Assembly (NCBI GenBank): GCA_023614405.1
Contig: CM042686.1
Coordinates: 464,102,740-464,166,739 of the forward strand
Source: Avena insularis
Lineage: Eukaryota > Streptophyta > Magnoliopsida > Poales > Poaceae
Reading direction: 5' to 3'
Length of the DNA stretch: 64,000 nt
The stretch's first letter is position 1. Every line of letters starts with the position of its first letter. The notes below the pieces were generated by a model. The model saw only the letters and a list, made by a program, of their open reading frames with translations. It was not told the DNA's origin and did not search any database. This document shows, piece after piece, positions 62,467-64,000 of this stretch. Made by a program: the position numbers and the translations under genes.

Positions 62467-62930
62467 TCATCTGAGGCCAGAGGCTCCTTTGGCTTGCGAG
62501 CTCGCCGGGCTATGGCCTTAGTCGTGTACTTGGTGGCATCTTTGTCTACGGACTTCTTTCGCCTCTTGGTTGGCTTAGAAGGTCCGGAGGAAGAAGTAGA
62601 TGCGGCCCCCCTTTTCTTTGATGCGACCGGGACTGGCTCACCCGTGGAAAGGGGAGGATCTTCATGGATCTGCCCACCGGGGTTAGCTGATGCCAGAAAA
62701 GCATAAGAAAGGGGGACAGCGTCAAATGCCTCCATCACCTCAACGTCGGAATCATCTTCATCCTTAGGCCAATCTCTAATGGAAGAGAGTTTACCGGTGT
62801 GTCGCTTGGTCGAATCGGGGAACGGCAGGAACATCTCCTGATCTGGCTCCTCCTCGTCTGGGACATCTCAATCCGGGGCCCACTTGAGAGAAGGCTCGGT
62901 GCCATCCTCAAGAGTTTGCTGAAGAAACAT
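62467..62930 (-). pseudogene. Antisense gene, exon 2: charged, disordered
   Basis: The exon begins with ATG TTT CTT after a CTCTTAG acceptor and ends at a GTAAGT donor. It encodes an acidic part (DWPKDEDDSDVEVMEAF) and then a basic, Ser/Lys/Arg-rich part (KPTKRRKKSVDKDATKY, IARRARKPKEP) that could act as a nuclear localisation signal. A TGA interrupts it after KWAPD, at about 62873. No catalytic motif was seen. Confidence 0.65.
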
Positions 62931-63017
62931 CTAAGAGAGAAAATGCGAAGGGATCAAACATACAACAAATTCCGACATGTAATTTAACTCGGAAAAAGAT
63001 TGAAGCAAGAGATTTAC

Positions 63018-64000
63018 CGCAGGAGGAAGCCTATCTCGGTAGAAGTGCTTGATCCCACACTCCCAATCAGCGGTGAATTTTTTGTTGGTGGTGAAGAGGG
63101 CCTTGACCCGGCTGTAAATCTCGGTGTTGCTCAACTCGAATGAGGAGGCCCGGTTGGGGTCAAGGCGCCAGCTCATGTGGCAAGTTTATGCGTGCGTTTC
63201 TGAAGATGGGAGATCCGGTTGCAGATGAAGGTGATCATTGCGTCCTCATTGCGCAGTCCCTAATCCTTCAGCTCTTGGAACCGTTTGTTAACTTGGTTCG
63301 CCAGGACTGTGAGCTTCTTGGGGATCTGGTCCCATAGATCCGGATTAGGAGGACCCAGAGCATAGGGGCATAGCCGGATCAAATCTTCAGTCGTGTTATT
63401 TCTAACATAAAAGAAGGTTTGGGCCCAGCCCTTGCAAGAGTCAAGCCCCGTGACTCGGGGAAAGACGGACTATTTCCGAGGAGAGATAGAGGCAGTGCCA
63501 AACTGCATGAGTTGCTTGTCCTCCTGGTCGAGCTCTCTATTCGGAATCACGTTCCAGCGAAGACCAAAAAACCTGATCCAGAGCTCCTTGGTGGGCCATA
63601 ATCCGGTGTAGCCCTCGATGGTAGAAGCAAAGGCAGAAAGGAAGGTGATGGCATTCGCCAGAAGATGATGCGGATGAAGCTCGTAGGTATTGAGCCAGTC
63701 GTGGAAGAAGTCGCTGACAGGGAGGCCGAACCCACGCTGGAAGTGGGAGAGGAATACTACGAACTCACCCGGATTGGGTGAGGGAGCGAGTTCCTCGACG
63801 GCAAGGCGGGCGGTGACGCCCTCCAGGATACGGCGCGTGTGATACAGCCAGTCTAGGTCGTCCTGGCATACCCAGGACCTAGCCCAAGCGCCGCGCTCGG
63901 CGTTCTCGGCGTCCTCCTCCATCTCCTGCTCCACGACGACGAGTTCTTCCTCTATGATTTCGAGGTCGCTGTCCTCACTGGCCCTATCGGCGGTGGGGGG
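63018..64000 (-). pseudogene. Antisense gene, exon 1 visible part: PF04195-like domain
   Basis: The open frame enters from outside the window with an acidic run (EDSDLEIIEEELVVVEQ). The signature follows: GEFVVFLSHFQRGFGLPVS, DFFHDWLNTYELHPHHL, then GLWPTKELWIRFFGLRW. This matches the Pfam family Transposase_28 (PF04195, 'putative gypsy type transposon') from memory of its LPxSxFFxxxLxxYxLxPHHL core. Stops occur at 63470 (TAG) and near 63260 (TAG after FQELKD), and a shift near 63175 moves to the frame MSWRLDPNRASSFELS. The exon ends at a GTAAAT donor at 63017. The biochemical function of the family is not established. Confidence 0.75.

Larger units (their letters stand above)
51291..64000 (+). 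mobile_element. Ty3/gypsy LTR retrotransposon, Tat lineage, 5' LTR to beyond window end
   Basis: The order is 5' LTR, primer-binding site, gag, protease, reverse transcriptase, RNase H, integrase, then a long 3' region with an antisense spliced gene. The pol order (RNase H before integrase) defines Ty3/gypsy. The TTGGCGCCCACC primer-site form, the long region after pol and the antisense PF04195-like gene point to the Tat lineage of grasses (relatives of RIRE2, Grande and Cinful). Coding is broken by several in-frame stops, at least two frameshifts and a catalytic substitution in integrase, so the copy is dead on its own. The 3' LTR is outside the window, so insertion age cannot be estimated here. 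Confidence 0.88.
59487..64000 (-). pseudogene. Antisense spliced gene of the Tat element (PF04195-like), 5' end outside window
   Basis: Seven exons are visible on the minus strand: beyond 64000 to 63018, 62930-62467, 62384-61566, 60915-60813, 60734-60681, 60576-60208 and 60130-59487. Each internal boundary has GT and AG, with donors such as GTAAGT, and the reading phase is kept across all six introns. The domain order is an acidic N part, a 'putative gypsy type transposon' domain, an acidic/basic disordered region, an Ala/Ser/Pro-rich region, a coiled coil and an acidic C terminus. Antisense genes at this position are known in grass Tat elements; their role is unclear. Several in-frame stops and one frameshift show that this copy is decayed. 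The exons are annotated separately. Confidence 0.75.

Overview
The window looks like intergenic nuclear DNA from a large-genome grass, most likely a Pooideae species (wheat, barley, rye or oat relatives). The basis is a Tat-lineage Ty3/gypsy retrotransposon carrying an antisense 'putative gypsy type transposon' gene, intron-containing gene fragments with plant GT-AG splice sites, and LTR ends of the TGT(C/G)(A/G)CATCCC type. No intact host gene, rRNA, tRNA or CRISPR array was recognised.

Layout. Positions 1-3383 are the terminal part of an LTR-type element on the minus strand: AT-rich flanks around a GC-rich core, ending in a TGTCACATCC-type terminus. Positions 3384-41576 and 43719-47036 are one giant minisatellite (about 41.5 kb in total, on the order of 900 units). 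It is built from interspersed 48-bp and 39-bp units plus 49- and 36-bp variants, and is organised into higher-order blocks duplicated at offsets of about 1.55, 2.32, 2.74, 5.63, 6.39 and 13.2 kb. A 2.1-kb LTR-like insertion (41577-43718) splits the array. Positions 47037-51290 hold three decayed gene fragments: a two-exon gene of unknown family, a three-exon GRF-zinc-finger/coiled-coil gene, and a minus-strand coiled-coil exon. Most of their nonsense codons look like CAG/CGA to TAG/TGA changes.

From about 51291 to the window end lies a Tat-type Ty3/gypsy element: 5' LTR with TATA box, primer-binding site, then gag, protease, reverse transcriptase, RNase H and integrase. All are in pol order and all are broken by stops, frameshifts and an Asp-to-Asn change at the first integrase catalytic position. 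Downstream of pol, on the opposite strand, is a spliced antisense gene (seven exons visible, matching GT-AG sites, consistent phases). Its exons encode a PF04195-like domain, low-complexity and basic regions, a coiled coil and an acidic C terminus. One of its introns contains 8-9 copies of a 57-bp tandem repeat. The 3' LTR lies beyond the window.

The most unusual object is the minisatellite. Its two main unit lengths are multiples of three, so it generates long reading frames on both strands, but 49-bp frame-shifting units and + strand TAG-containing units argue against a single conserved protein. Its higher-order structure points to recent amplification by unequal exchange.
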